A stretch of DNA of 64,000 bases from Trebonia sp036276115. Lineage in GTDB: Bacteria > Actinomycetota > Actinomycetes > Streptosporangiales > Streptosporangiaceae. The notes under the pieces are model-generated. The model made no database searches. It was given only the letters and a program-made list of their open reading frames with translations, and had not been told where the DNA came from. Both the position numbers and the translations under genes were made by a program. Below, in pieces: positions 8,237-15,202 of the stretch (the first letter of the stretch is position 1; each line of letters starts with the position of its first letter). The stretch spans positions 41,963-105,962 of the forward strand of contig DATBEM010000223.1 of the NCBI GenBank assembly GCA_036276115.1. Direction: 5' to 3'.

Positions 8237-9064
8237 ATGCCGGAGCTTCCGGAGGTGGAGTCGGCCCGGGCGGTCATCGAGCGAGGCGGGCTGCGGCGGC
8301 GCATAGCCGAGGTGGACGACTCCGATTCCTACGTGTGCCGCCCGCACCCGCCGGGCGAGATCCGGCACGCGCTCCTGGGCCTGGAACTGGTCACCGCCCA
8401 GCGGACGGGCAAGAGCATGTGGTGCCAGGCCGGCCCGTCGCCCGAGCCGCTCACGCTCGGCATTCACCTGGGCATGGCGGGCAAGATCGTGCTCGCGGGG
8501 GCCGACGGGAGCGAGGTCGACGGCGGCGACTACTGGGAGGGACGGCGGCAGCCGGGCAACTACCGCTGGTCGCGGTTCACCCTGACGTTCGCCGACGGCG
8601 GCCGCCTCATGCTGGTCGACCCGCGCCGCCTGGGCCGCGTCCGGCTCAACCCGCCGGTCGAGAAGCTCGGCCCCGATGCCCAGCACATCACCCCGGCCCA
8701 GTTCCGGGCGGTGCTCGCGGCCGGGTCGACCGCGCCGGTCAAGGGCCGCCTCATGGACCAGAAGCGGATCGCCGGCATCGGCAACCTGCTGGCAGACGAG
8801 ATCTTGTGGCGAGCGCGGGTCCACCCGGCCCGGCCCGTGAGCACCCTGACCGACGACGAGCGGTCCCGGCTGCTGCGGTCCACCCGGGACGCGATCCGGC
8901 TGGCCGTGCGCGACGGGGGCGTGCACACCCTGACGATCATCGCCCACCGGCGCCGGGGCGGCACCTGCCCGCGCGACGGCGCGCCCATGAGCACCGCCCC
9001 GGTCGACGGCCGCACGAGCTGGTGGTGCTCGGCCGAGCAGGTACTCCCCCGGGCCAGGGCCTGA
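8237..9064 (+). CDS. Fpg/Nei-family DNA glycosylase with altered zinc finger
   Basis: The N-terminus PELPEVE with Pro2/Glu3 is the catalytic start of the formamidopyrimidine-DNA glycosylase/endonuclease VIII family, which excises oxidised bases by a beta,delta-lyase mechanism. The conserved TGKSMW lysine, HLGMAGKI, the H2TH region (DQKRIAGIGNLLADEILWRA) and a C-terminal finger region are present. In the finger the usual CPxC...CxxC pattern has become CPRD (Cys244, Asp247) and CSAE (Cys264, Glu267), so two of four cysteines are replaced by acidic residues. GGGAGG precedes ATG 8237. It is probably an actinobacterial second-type Fpg/Nei paralogue rather than the housekeeping MutM. Confidence 0.85.
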   Translation: MPELPEVESARAVIERGGLRRRIAEVDDSDSYVCRPHPPGEIRHALLGLELVTAQRTGKSMWCQAGPSPEPLTLGIHLGMAGKIVLAGADGSEVDGGDYWEGRRQPGNYRWSRFTLTFADGGRLMLVDPRRLGRVRLNPPVEKLGPDAQHITPAQFRAVLAAGSTAPVKGRLMDQKRIAGIGNLLADEILWRARVHPARPVSTLTDDERSRLLRSTRDAIRLAVRDGGVHTLTIIAHRRRGGTCPRDGAPMSTAPVDGRTSWWCSAEQVLPRARA

Positions 9065-9307
9065 GGGCTGCCCCCGGCAGTCACCGGCGGCCAGCGATGT
9101 GCGGGGGCGATCGCTTCGGGCCCGCGAGTGGCGGGAGTGACGGCCGGGCTGATGCCGTCCCTCGGCTGGGCGAGGGACGGGCGCCGCGCCCGCGTAGCCT
9201 CGCCGGGACGCCCTGTAGTCCGCCGGCCTGCCCGGGGTGGCAAATACCGACCCGGCTCGCGCGGTTGCCGGCAATCGCGGCGCCCTCAGGCCGTCCTCAG
9301 GTCACGC

Positions 9308-9943
9308 TCAGGCCGTGGCGGCCAGGGCCTCGATGCGGTCGAGCATCGCGTCGAGGGCGACCTCAAGCGGCCGGGTGTCGCGTTGCAGCTGGGTCATCAG
9401 CAGGCCGCCCTGCAGCGCGGCGAGGATCGCCAGGGCCAGGTCCTCCGGGTCGGTGACGGCGGGCAGGTCCCCGCGGGCGTGCATCGCGGCCAGCCCGTCG
9501 CGGATCCGGCCCTCCCAGCGGCGCAGCCCCCGGGCCGCGGCGACGCGGGCGACGGCGTCCGTCTCGGCCACCTCGGCCCCGAGCGCGCCGATCGGGCAGC
9601 CGCCCCGGCAGCCAAGCCGGCGCTGGTGCTCGACCAGGAAGTCGCGCCACGCGCGCAGGCCCGCCAGCGTGTCGAGCCGGTCCAGGTGATCGCCCTGGGC
9701 ATCCAGCACCGTGTCCGCCTGGAAGTCGATTACCGCGCGGACCAGCGCCTGCTTGTCCGCGAAGTAGTGGTAAACCTGCGAGCCGCTCACCCCGGCGGCC
9801 GCCCTGATTTCCTCAAGGGTGGTCTCGGCGACGCCGTTGTCGAACATCAGCTCCGCCGCCGCCGCCACGATTCGCTGCCGGGTCTCCTGCCCCCGCCGGG
9901 TTAGCGGCCGCCCGCCGGTCTCCGCGCGCTCATTTCCGGTCAT
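9308..9943 (-). CDS. TetR-family transcriptional regulator
   Basis: The 211-residue regulator has an N-terminal TetR HTH (TRQRIVAAAAELMFDNGVAE, then GVSGSQVYHYFADKQALVRA). Its C-terminal ligand domain contains CRGGCPIGALGAEVAETD, a cysteine-bearing motif typical of the TetR group that controls neighbouring reductase or dehydrogenase genes. It is divergent from an SDR gene 101 bp away, and the space between holds an imperfect palindrome that could be its operator. Repression of the SDR gene and autoregulation are likely but inferred. The ligand is unknown; the two cysteines could sense electrophiles. Confidence 0.88.
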   Translation of the reverse strand: MTGNERAETGGRPLTRRGQETRQRIVAAAAELMFDNGVAETTLEEIRAAAGVSGSQVYHYFADKQALVRAVIDFQADTVLDAQGDHLDRLDTLAGLRAWRDFLVEHQRRLGCRGGCPIGALGAEVAETDAVARVAAARGLRRWEGRIRDGLAAMHARGDLPAVTDPEDLALAILAALQGGLLMTQLQRDTRPLEVALDAMLDRIEALAATA

Positions 9944-9960
9944 TTCGCCATGGTACTACC

Positions 9961-10017
9961 AACTGGATTGGACAACCCACTTTTGGCCAGGCAGGGTGGA
10001 TCGCGTAACCCAGTTTT
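9961..10017. promoter_or_regulatory. Candidate TetR operator in divergent promoter
   Basis: An imperfect inverted repeat AACTGGATTG-GA-CAACCCACTT (9961-9982, 8 of 10 pairs) is followed by a related half-site AACCCAGTTTT at 10007-10017 that nearly repeats AACCCACTTTT of 9974-9984, 33 bp away. The location between the tetR-type gene and the SDR start fits a TetR operator. Confidence 0.45.
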
Positions 10018-10044
10018 CTGCCACGATCCTTGAGGGGACTCACC

Positions 10045-10812
10045 ATGACCGGAAGCACTCACCTCACCGGGAGCACCGATCTCACCGGGAGCACCGATCT
10101 CACCGGGAGCACCGCCCTCGTGACCGGCGCGACCAGCGGCATCGGCCGCGCGGCGGCCGGCTTGCTTGCCCGGCGCGGCGCGCACGTCCTGATCAGCGGG
10201 CGGGATGCCGCCCGGGGGGAGGCCGCCGTCGCCGCCATTCGCGTTGCCGGCGGCAAGGCCGACTTCATCGCGGCCGACCTCGGCGACCGCGACTCGGTGC
10301 GGGCGCTCGCCCGCCGGGCGGCCGAGCTCGGCGGCGGCCACGTCGACATCCTCGTCAACAACGCCGGGGTCTTCCCGTTCGGACCGACCCCCGGCGCCAG
10401 CGACGCGGACATCGACCTGGTCTACGACGTCAACGTCAAGGCGCCGTTCATCCTCGTCGGCGAGCTCGCGCCCGCCATGGCCGCGCGGGGCAACGGGGCC
10501 ATCGTCAACGTGCTGACGATGGTCGCCCAGTTCGGCGTGGCCGGCATGGCCCTGTACGGGTCGAGCAAGGCCGCGCTGACCCTGCTGACCAAGGCATGGG
10601 CGGCGGAGTTCGGCCCGAGCGGGGTCCGCGTCAACGCGGTTAGCCCGGGGCCGACCCGGACCGAGGGCACCGCCGGGATGGGCGACCAGCTCGACCAGCT
10701 CGCGTCGATGGCCACGGCCGGCGCCCGGCCGCCCCCGAGGAGATCGCCAGCGCCATCGCCTACCTGGCCGGCGACGAGGCCAGCTTCGTCCACGGGGCCG
10801 TCCTCGACGTAG
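10045..10812 (+). CDS. Short-chain dehydrogenase/reductase, probably frameshifted
   Basis: The protein is a classical SDR with the cofactor motif TGATSGIGRAAA, NNAGVFPFG, the catalytic serine region and YGSSKAALTLL (Tyr/Lys), then RVNAVSPGPTRTEG. After about 10713-10736 the open frame becomes an Arg/Ser/Pro-rich tail. The neighbouring frame instead reads PEEIASAIAYLAGDEASFVH, then GAVLDVDGGRNAA, the normal SDR C-terminus, and ends at TAG 10833-10835. One missing base in a C-rich run restores it, so this is either a recent inactivating mutation or a sequence error. ATG 10045 is chosen because GAGGGGA lies six bases upstream. The N-terminus carries three 6-residue repeats (LTGSTD). It is likely controlled by the divergent TetR protein. 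Confidence 0.8.
   Translation: MTGSTHLTGSTDLTGSTDLTGSTALVTGATSGIGRAAAGLLARRGAHVLISGRDAARGEAAVAAIRVAGGKADFIAADLGDRDSVRALARRAAELGGGHVDILVNNAGVFPFGPTPGASDADIDLVYDVNVKAPFILVGELAPAMAARGNGAIVNVLTMVAQFGVAGMALYGSSKAALTLLTKAWAAEFGPSGVRVNAVSPGPTRTEGTAGMGDQLDQLASMATAGARPPPRRSPAPSPTWPATRPASSTGPSST
10063..10116 (+). repeat. 18-bp in-frame tandem repeat (x3)
   Basis: Three head-to-tail copies of CTCACCGGGAGCACCGAT, the last ending GCC, encode LTGSTD repeats before the Rossmann motif of the SDR. The phase keeps the reading frame, and the copies are almost identical, which suggests recent slippage. Confidence 0.85.
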
Positions 10813-10868
10813 ACGGCGGCCGCAACGCCGCTTAGCAGGCCCGGCTACCGCCTCATCACCTCGCCAGC

Positions 10869-10952
10869 TGCACTGCCTGAGGTGCACTGCCTGAGGTGCA
10901 CTGCCTGAGGTGCACTGCCTGAGGTGCCCTGCCTGAGGTGCACTGCCTGAGG
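10869..10952. repeat. 14-bp intergenic tandem repeat (x6)
   Basis: Six head-to-tail copies of TGCACTGCCTGAGG (the fifth has C for A at position 4) lie between the SDR gene and cydA, with a partial seventh after 10952. The unit is not a multiple of three and is not in a gene. No gene was found in 10836-11110. Confidence 0.9.
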
Positions 10953-11037
10953 TGCCCTGCCCGCGCTGCCTCCCCGCCCGGCCGCCCGCCCCGGGCCGCG
11001 CGGGCGGGGCAGGCGAGGCGGAAGACCCGTGAAAGGG

Positions 11038-11091
11038 ATCTACGACGACGTGTAGTAGATCACGCGGCCCATCACTATCGCTTGTAGTAGA
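11038..11091 (+). promoter_or_regulatory. cydA upstream region with GTAGTA-type sites
   Basis: An inverted repeat ATCTAC-N11-GTAGAT occupies 11038-11060. The sequence TGTAGTAGA occurs at 11051-11059 and again at 11083-11091, exactly 32 bp (three helical turns) apart and ending 19 bp before the cydA start. GTAGTA half-sites resemble those of BlaI/MecI-type repressors, but the regulator is not identified. Confidence 0.4.
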
Positions 11092-11110
11092 GACGCTATA
11101 GGGTGACATC

Positions 11111-12498
11111 GTGGGCACTGAACAGCACTACCTGTTCGAGGCGCGCCAGATGCAGGCGCTCTCCCTGTCCGTGCACATCCCGCTGGTGTGCTTCGGCATC
11201 GCGTTTCCCGTCCTCATCCTGTTCACCGAGTACCGGTACCTGCGCACCGGCGACGAGCTGTACCGGGTCCTGGCCCGGCGGTGGTCGCGGGTCATGCTCG
11301 CGCTGTTCGCGGTCGGCGTCGTCACCGGCACGATCTTGTCGTTCGAGCTCGGCATGCTGTGGCCGCAGTGGATGGCGGACTTCGGCAACGTCTTCGGCCT
11401 CGGGTTCACGCTGGAGGGGTTCTCCTTCTTCATCGAGGCCATCTTCATCGGCATCTACGCCTACGGGTGGGACCGGCTGCGGCCCCGCACCCACTTCCTC
11501 TGCGGCATCCCGGTCGCGGTCGCGGGGGTCGCGGGGTCGCTGTTCGTCATCGCCGTCAACGGCTGGATGAACCACCCGTCCGGCTTCACCCTGCACGGCG
11601 GGCGCGCGGTCGACGTGCACCCGTGGCAGGCCCTGTTCGCCAACCCGATGTTCTGGAGCGAGTACGTCCACATGTACTTCGCCGCGTTCATCGTCTGCGG
11701 CTTCCTCATGGCCGCCGTCTACGCGTGGGCGCTGCTGCGCGGCCGGCGCGGCCGCTACGAGCGCACGGCGCTGGGGATCTCGCTCGGGGCCGCCTCGGTC
11801 GCCGCGCCGCTGCAGGTCATCGTGGGCGACTGGGCCGCCCGCGACGTCGCCGTCTACCAGCCGGTCAAGCTCGCGGCGATGGAGGGCCTGGCCACCACGA
11901 CCAGCGGCGCGGCCGAGCACCTGCTCGGCTGGTACAACGGGCACGCGGTCGTGTGGGGCATCGAGATCCCTAAGCTGCTGTCGCTGCTGGCCTTCCACAA
12001 TCCCGGGGCGACGGTGCAGGGCCTGGACATCGTCCCCCTCGGTGACCAGCCGCCGGTGAACGTGGTCCGCTTCGCGTTCCAGACGATGGTCGGCATCGGC
12101 AGCCTGCTGGCCGCCATCGGGCTGGTCTACCTGGTGTTCCGCCTGTGGCCGCGGCTGCGGTCACGGGTGCTGCCGCGCTGGCTGCTGGTGGCCGTCATCG
12201 CCGCCGGGCCGCTGTCGGTGGTCGCGCTGATCGCCGGGTGGATCACCACCGAGGTCGGGCGGCAGCCGTGGATCGTCTACGACGTCCAGCGGGTCTCGTC
12301 CGCCGTCACCGGCGCGGGCGGCATCCCCGTCGGGTACGGAACGCTGTCGGTGGCGTACCTGGCCCTCGCGGCGATCGTCGCGGTCATCTTGCGACGGCTG
12401 GCCCGGGTGCCGCTGCCGGCCGGGCTGGGCGGCTCGCCGGGGCCGGCCTCGCCCGGGACGGGGGCGGTCACCGGTGGCTTACGTGCCCGTCGCCATGA
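11111..12498 (+). CDS. cydA: Cytochrome bd ubiquinol/menaquinol oxidase subunit I
   Basis: CydA holds the quinol site and haems of the high-affinity bd oxidase. The sequence shows the N-terminal QMQALSLSVHIPLVCFGIAF with haem-ligand His22, His187 in WSEYVHMYFAAF as the second histidine ligand, Glu102 and Glu109 of the proton path, and GRQPWIVYDVQRVSSAVT. The short Q-loop resembles the CIO-type subfamily. The start is GTG 11111. The frame has no stop at the expected C-terminus and stays open through cydB to 14089. The protein-like sequence ends around 12430-12470. The +1 frame would stop at 12496-12498, just inside cydB, so that end is given here. The true end is uncertain: a one-base error or a genuine frameshift is likely. 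Confidence 0.85.
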
Positions 12499-14024
12499 TG
12501 CTGGCCGGGATGGCCGCCTACACCGTGCTGGCCGGGGCGGACTTCGGGGCGGGACTGTGGATGCTGCTGGCGGCCGGCCCGGGCGCGCCCCGAATCCGGG
12601 CGGCCGCCCGGCACGCGATGGGGCCGGTCTGGGAGGCCAATCACGTCTGGCTGATCTTCGTGCTGGTCGTCGGGTGGACGAACTACCCGGTGGCGTACGG
12701 GTCGATCGCCTCGACGCTTGCCCTGCCGCTGACCGCCGCGGCGGTCGGGATCATCTTCCGCGGCGCCGCCTACGCACTGCGCGGGCAGGGCGCCTCGCGG
12801 GCGGCCGAGACCGTGCTCGCGCTGTCGTCGGTGCTGACCCCGTTCGCGCTCGGCACCGTGATCGGCGCGATCGCGACCGGGCGGGTGCCGGCCGGGAACG
12901 CGGCCGGGAACCTGGTGACGACCTGGCTGAGCCCGGCCCCGGTCCTGACCGGAGTGCTGGCGGTCGCCTTCTCGGGGTTCCTGGCGGCGGTGTTCCTGGC
13001 GGCCGACTCGCGCCGGCTGGCCTCGGCGCCGGGCTCGCCGCCCGGCTCAGCGGAGCTCGTCGCGATCTTCCGCCGCCGGGCACTGGCGGCGGGCGCGGTG
13101 GCGGGCGCGCTCGCCCTGGCCGGCCTGCTCGTCATGCGGGGCGCCGGCCTCGACCTCACGCACGGGGCGGCCCTGGCCATGGTGGGCGTATCGGCGGCAG
13201 GCGGCCTGGCCACCATCGGGCTGTGCTGGCGCTCGCGGTTCGGCCTGGCCCGGGCCGGCGCGGCCGTGGCCGTGGCGGCCGTGGTCGCGGGGTGGGCGGC
13301 GGCCCAGGCCCCGCGGCTGCTGCCCGGGCTGACGGTCACCGCCGCCGCCGCGGGCCAGGCGACGCTGGTCGCCACCACGATCGCCGTCGGCGTCGGCCTC
13401 GTCGTGCTGCTGCCAGCGCTGGGGCTGCTGTACGGGCTGTTCCTGCGCGGCCGCCTGGACGCCCCGGACGCGCCCCACGTTCCCGGCGCGGTGCTCGCTC
13501 CCGTCCGGCCCGGGGCACCCGCGCCGTTCTCCCCGGCCGAGGCCGGGGCGGCAGGGGCCAAGGCGGCAGGGGCCAAGGCGGCAGGGGCCGGCGATGTGCC
13601 CGGGGCAGCCGAGAAGCCGACGGCGGCGAACGCGGCCGGAGCGCGCCCGGCACCGGCGACGGAAACAGGCGGGATGCCAGCGGCAGTGGCGCCCGCCGGG
13701 GCCGCGCTGCCAGCGGGCACGACGGCGTCAGCACGAACGGGGCCGGCGGGACCGTCCGCGGCGGCCCCGGGCACTGGCACCACGGGCACTGGCACCACGG
13801 GCACTGGCACCACGGGCGCTGGCACCACGGGCGCTGGCACCACGGGCACTGGCGCAAGGCCCTCGGCCCGGCTGAACGGGGCGCTCGCGGTCGCGGGCCT
13901 GGTCGCCGGGACCGGGCTGCTGGTGTTCAGCGACGCGGCCTGGGCACTCGGGCTGGGCGTGGCGCTCCTGGTGCTGTGCGCGGTGACCGTGTTCCGGCTC
14001 AGCGCCGGCCACGAGGACGGCTAA
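12474..14024 (+). CDS. cydB: Cytochrome bd oxidase subunit II with long C-terminal extension
   Basis: The first 340 or so residues are a normal CydB: GADFGAGLWMLL, GPVWEANHVWLIFVLVVGW and RGAAYALRG, with about eight hydrophobic helices. Typical CydB proteins end here. This one continues with some 120 residues of Ala/Gly/Thr/Pro-rich linker (AGAKAAGAKAAGAGD, then GTGTT repeats at about 433-461) and two further predicted membrane helices (about 468-508) before a short charged end. The added helices are not homologous to anything I recognise. The GTG 12474 start lies where cydA should end, so the pair is probably translationally coupled. No cydCD assembly transporter is present nearby. Confidence 0.9.
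   Translation: MAYVPVAMMLAGMAAYTVLAGADFGAGLWMLLAAGPGAPRIRAAARHAMGPVWEANHVWLIFVLVVGWTNYPVAYGSIASTLALPLTAAAVGIIFRGAAYALRGQGASRAAETVLALSSVLTPFALGTVIGAIATGRVPAGNAAGNLVTTWLSPAPVLTGVLAVAFSGFLAAVFLAADSRRLASAPGSPPGSAELVAIFRRRALAAGAVAGALALAGLLVMRGAGLDLTHGAALAMVGVSAAGGLATIGLCWRSRFGLARAGAAVAVAAVVAGWAAAQAPRLLPGLTVTAAAAGQATLVATTIAVGVGLVVLLPALGLLYGLFLRGRLDAPDAPHVPGAVLAPVRPGAPAPFSPAEAGAAGAKAAGAKAAGAGDVPGAAEKPTAANAAGARPAPATETGGMPAAVAPAGAALPAGTTASARTGPAGPSAAAPGTGTTGTGTTGTGTTGAGTTGAGTTGTGARPSARLNGALAVAGLVAGTGLLVFSDAAWALGLGVALLVLCAVTVFRLSAGHEDG
13769..13855 (+). repeat. 15-bp in-frame tandem repeat in cydB linker
   Basis: About six copies of GGGCACTGGCACCAC (two with GCT for ACT) encode a Gly-Thr-Gly/Ala-Thr-Thr repeat in the CydB linker. 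A related 15-bp unit encoding AGAKA lies near 13550-13590. Confidence 0.9.
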
Positions 14025-14031
14025 GCAGGCC

Positions 14032-14075
14032 CGGCTTGTGCTGGCGCGGCTTGTGCTGGCGCGGCTTGTGCTGCC
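14032..14075. repeat. 15-bp intergenic tandem repeat (x3) after cydB
   Basis: Three copies of CGGCTTGTGCTGGCG (last copy diverged) begin eight bases after the cydB stop. The rest of the 380-bp convergent interval 14025-14404 holds this repeat and the dyad element at 14209-14258; I see no gene in it. Confidence 0.8.
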
Positions 14076-14208
14076 CTTGCCGGTGCTAGCCGCTGGCCGG
14101 GGCCTGCCCGGGCGGGCGAGCCGGGCCGGGCTAGCGCGTGTCCTGGCGATCTTCGGTGCGCCGGCGCGCCGACGCCGGCGCGGCCCTTGCGTCACGCGGT
14201 TGCGTGGA

Positions 14209-14258
14209 GGATTTTCCGGTCCGGAAGGATTTTCCACCCTGGGGCGCGGGAAATCCTT
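14209..14258. terminator. Dyad element between convergent cydB and encapsulin genes
   Basis: AAGGATTTTCC (14225-14235) and GGGAAATCCTT (14248-14258) form an 11-bp stem with one mismatch around a 12-base loop. It is preceded by another GGATTTTCC copy and GGTCCGG. A related element occupies 43328-43377, also between convergent genes. A bidirectional terminator role is plausible; there is no clear T tract. Confidence 0.5.
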
Positions 14259-14404
14259 CACAACCGTAATTTCTTACCGAAAAAGGGTGACACCTGCGGC
14301 GAGGACGCGCGCGTCGGGATGGCCGCTGCTGCCGGTCCTCGCGGGCCGCGGCCCTGCCAGGGTCTGGCTAGGGCCGCGGCGAAGACCGCCAGGACACGCC
14401 TTAG

Positions 14405-15202
14405 TCAGGCCGTCAGGGAGACGCTCGCCTCGGTCGTGTAGACGGCGAAGCTGAACGACTCCTGGAAGTACAGCTCCACCCGGGTCGCGTCGTGGGACAG
14501 GTAGCCGATCGACAGGTCCTCGCCCAGCTTCAGCTCGAAGTCGCCGCCACGGCACGACAGCAGGACCGCGCCGTCGATCGCCGGGGCCCAGATGAGGTCG
14601 CCGTCAATCACCCGGCTGATGTGCTCGCGGATCGGGTAGCCGTGGTCGGAGGTCTCGCTGACCTCGGTGTAGGCGTCGGCCGACAGCAGCAGCGAGAACG
14701 GGCCGTCCACGCCGGCCAGCCGCAGCGCCGAGATCGCCCGCGACACCGCGTCCGGGTACTCGCGGACGTCGCCCGGCAGCGCCAGGCCCGGGTTGGAGGA
14801 CTCGGTCCGGATGCCCGCGACCTGCGCGGCCGCGTACCCGTCGAAGACGGCGCGGTCCTCGGCGAACGCGATCTGCTTGGCCGCATCCTTGACCGGCTGC
14901 CAGTCGGGGTCGAGCGACCCGCGCTCGACGCTGTCGATCGCCGTCCGGTCCAGGGTGAACGGCACCCGAAGCTGGACGACCGGCCGCCACTGGCGCAGGC
15001 CGGCGATGATCCCCTTCTCAGGCGGGTCGATCGCCGTCAGGTAACCGGTCCCGGTCCCGGCGTAGGCGGCGCCGCTGGGGCCGGTCACGTCGACCACCTT
15101 GCGCCCCGCCACGTGCCGGGCGAAGGTGCGCTTGGCCTCTTCCTCGATGCTGGCCCAGGCGGCCGAAGAGATCGGGGCGAGCTCCCGGTACAGGTTGTTC
15201 AT
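14405..15202 (-). CDS. Encapsulin shell protein (family 1, HK97 fold)
   Basis: The 265-residue protein matches family 1 encapsulins throughout: NNLYRELAPISSAAWASIEE at the N-terminus, GRKVVDVTGPSG, then LDPDWQPVKDAAKQIAFAED, SETSDHGYPIREHISRVI, and a C-terminal SIGYLSHDATRVELYFQESF. Such proteins assemble into icosahedral protein compartments that enclose cargo enzymes. The start ATGA overlaps the TGA stop of the DyP peroxidase gene by four bases, so the two are translationally coupled and made together. The cargo carries a matching targeting tail. It is convergent with cydAB. Identity is very secure; the physiological role of the compartment here is probably oxidative stress defence, by analogy. 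Confidence 0.96.
   Translation of the reverse strand: MNNLYRELAPISSAAWASIEEEAKRTFARHVAGRKVVDVTGPSGAAYAGTGTGYLTAIDPPEKGIIAGLRQWRPVVQLRVPFTLDRTAIDSVERGSLDPDWQPVKDAAKQIAFAEDRAVFDGYAAAQVAGIRTESSNPGLALPGDVREYPDAVSRAISALRLAGVDGPFSLLLSADAYTEVSETSDHGYPIREHISRVIDGDLIWAPAIDGAVLLSCRGGDFELKLGEDLSIGYLSHDATRVELYFQESFSFAVYTTEASVSLTA

Noticed and set aside
10869..10952. CRISPR array
   Set aside because: Units of 14 bp are contiguous with no spacers, and there are no cas genes.
11111..14089. A single 992-residue CydA fusion protein
   Set aside because: After about residue 450 the frame is a shadow of cydB; a real CydB starts at 12474 in another frame.
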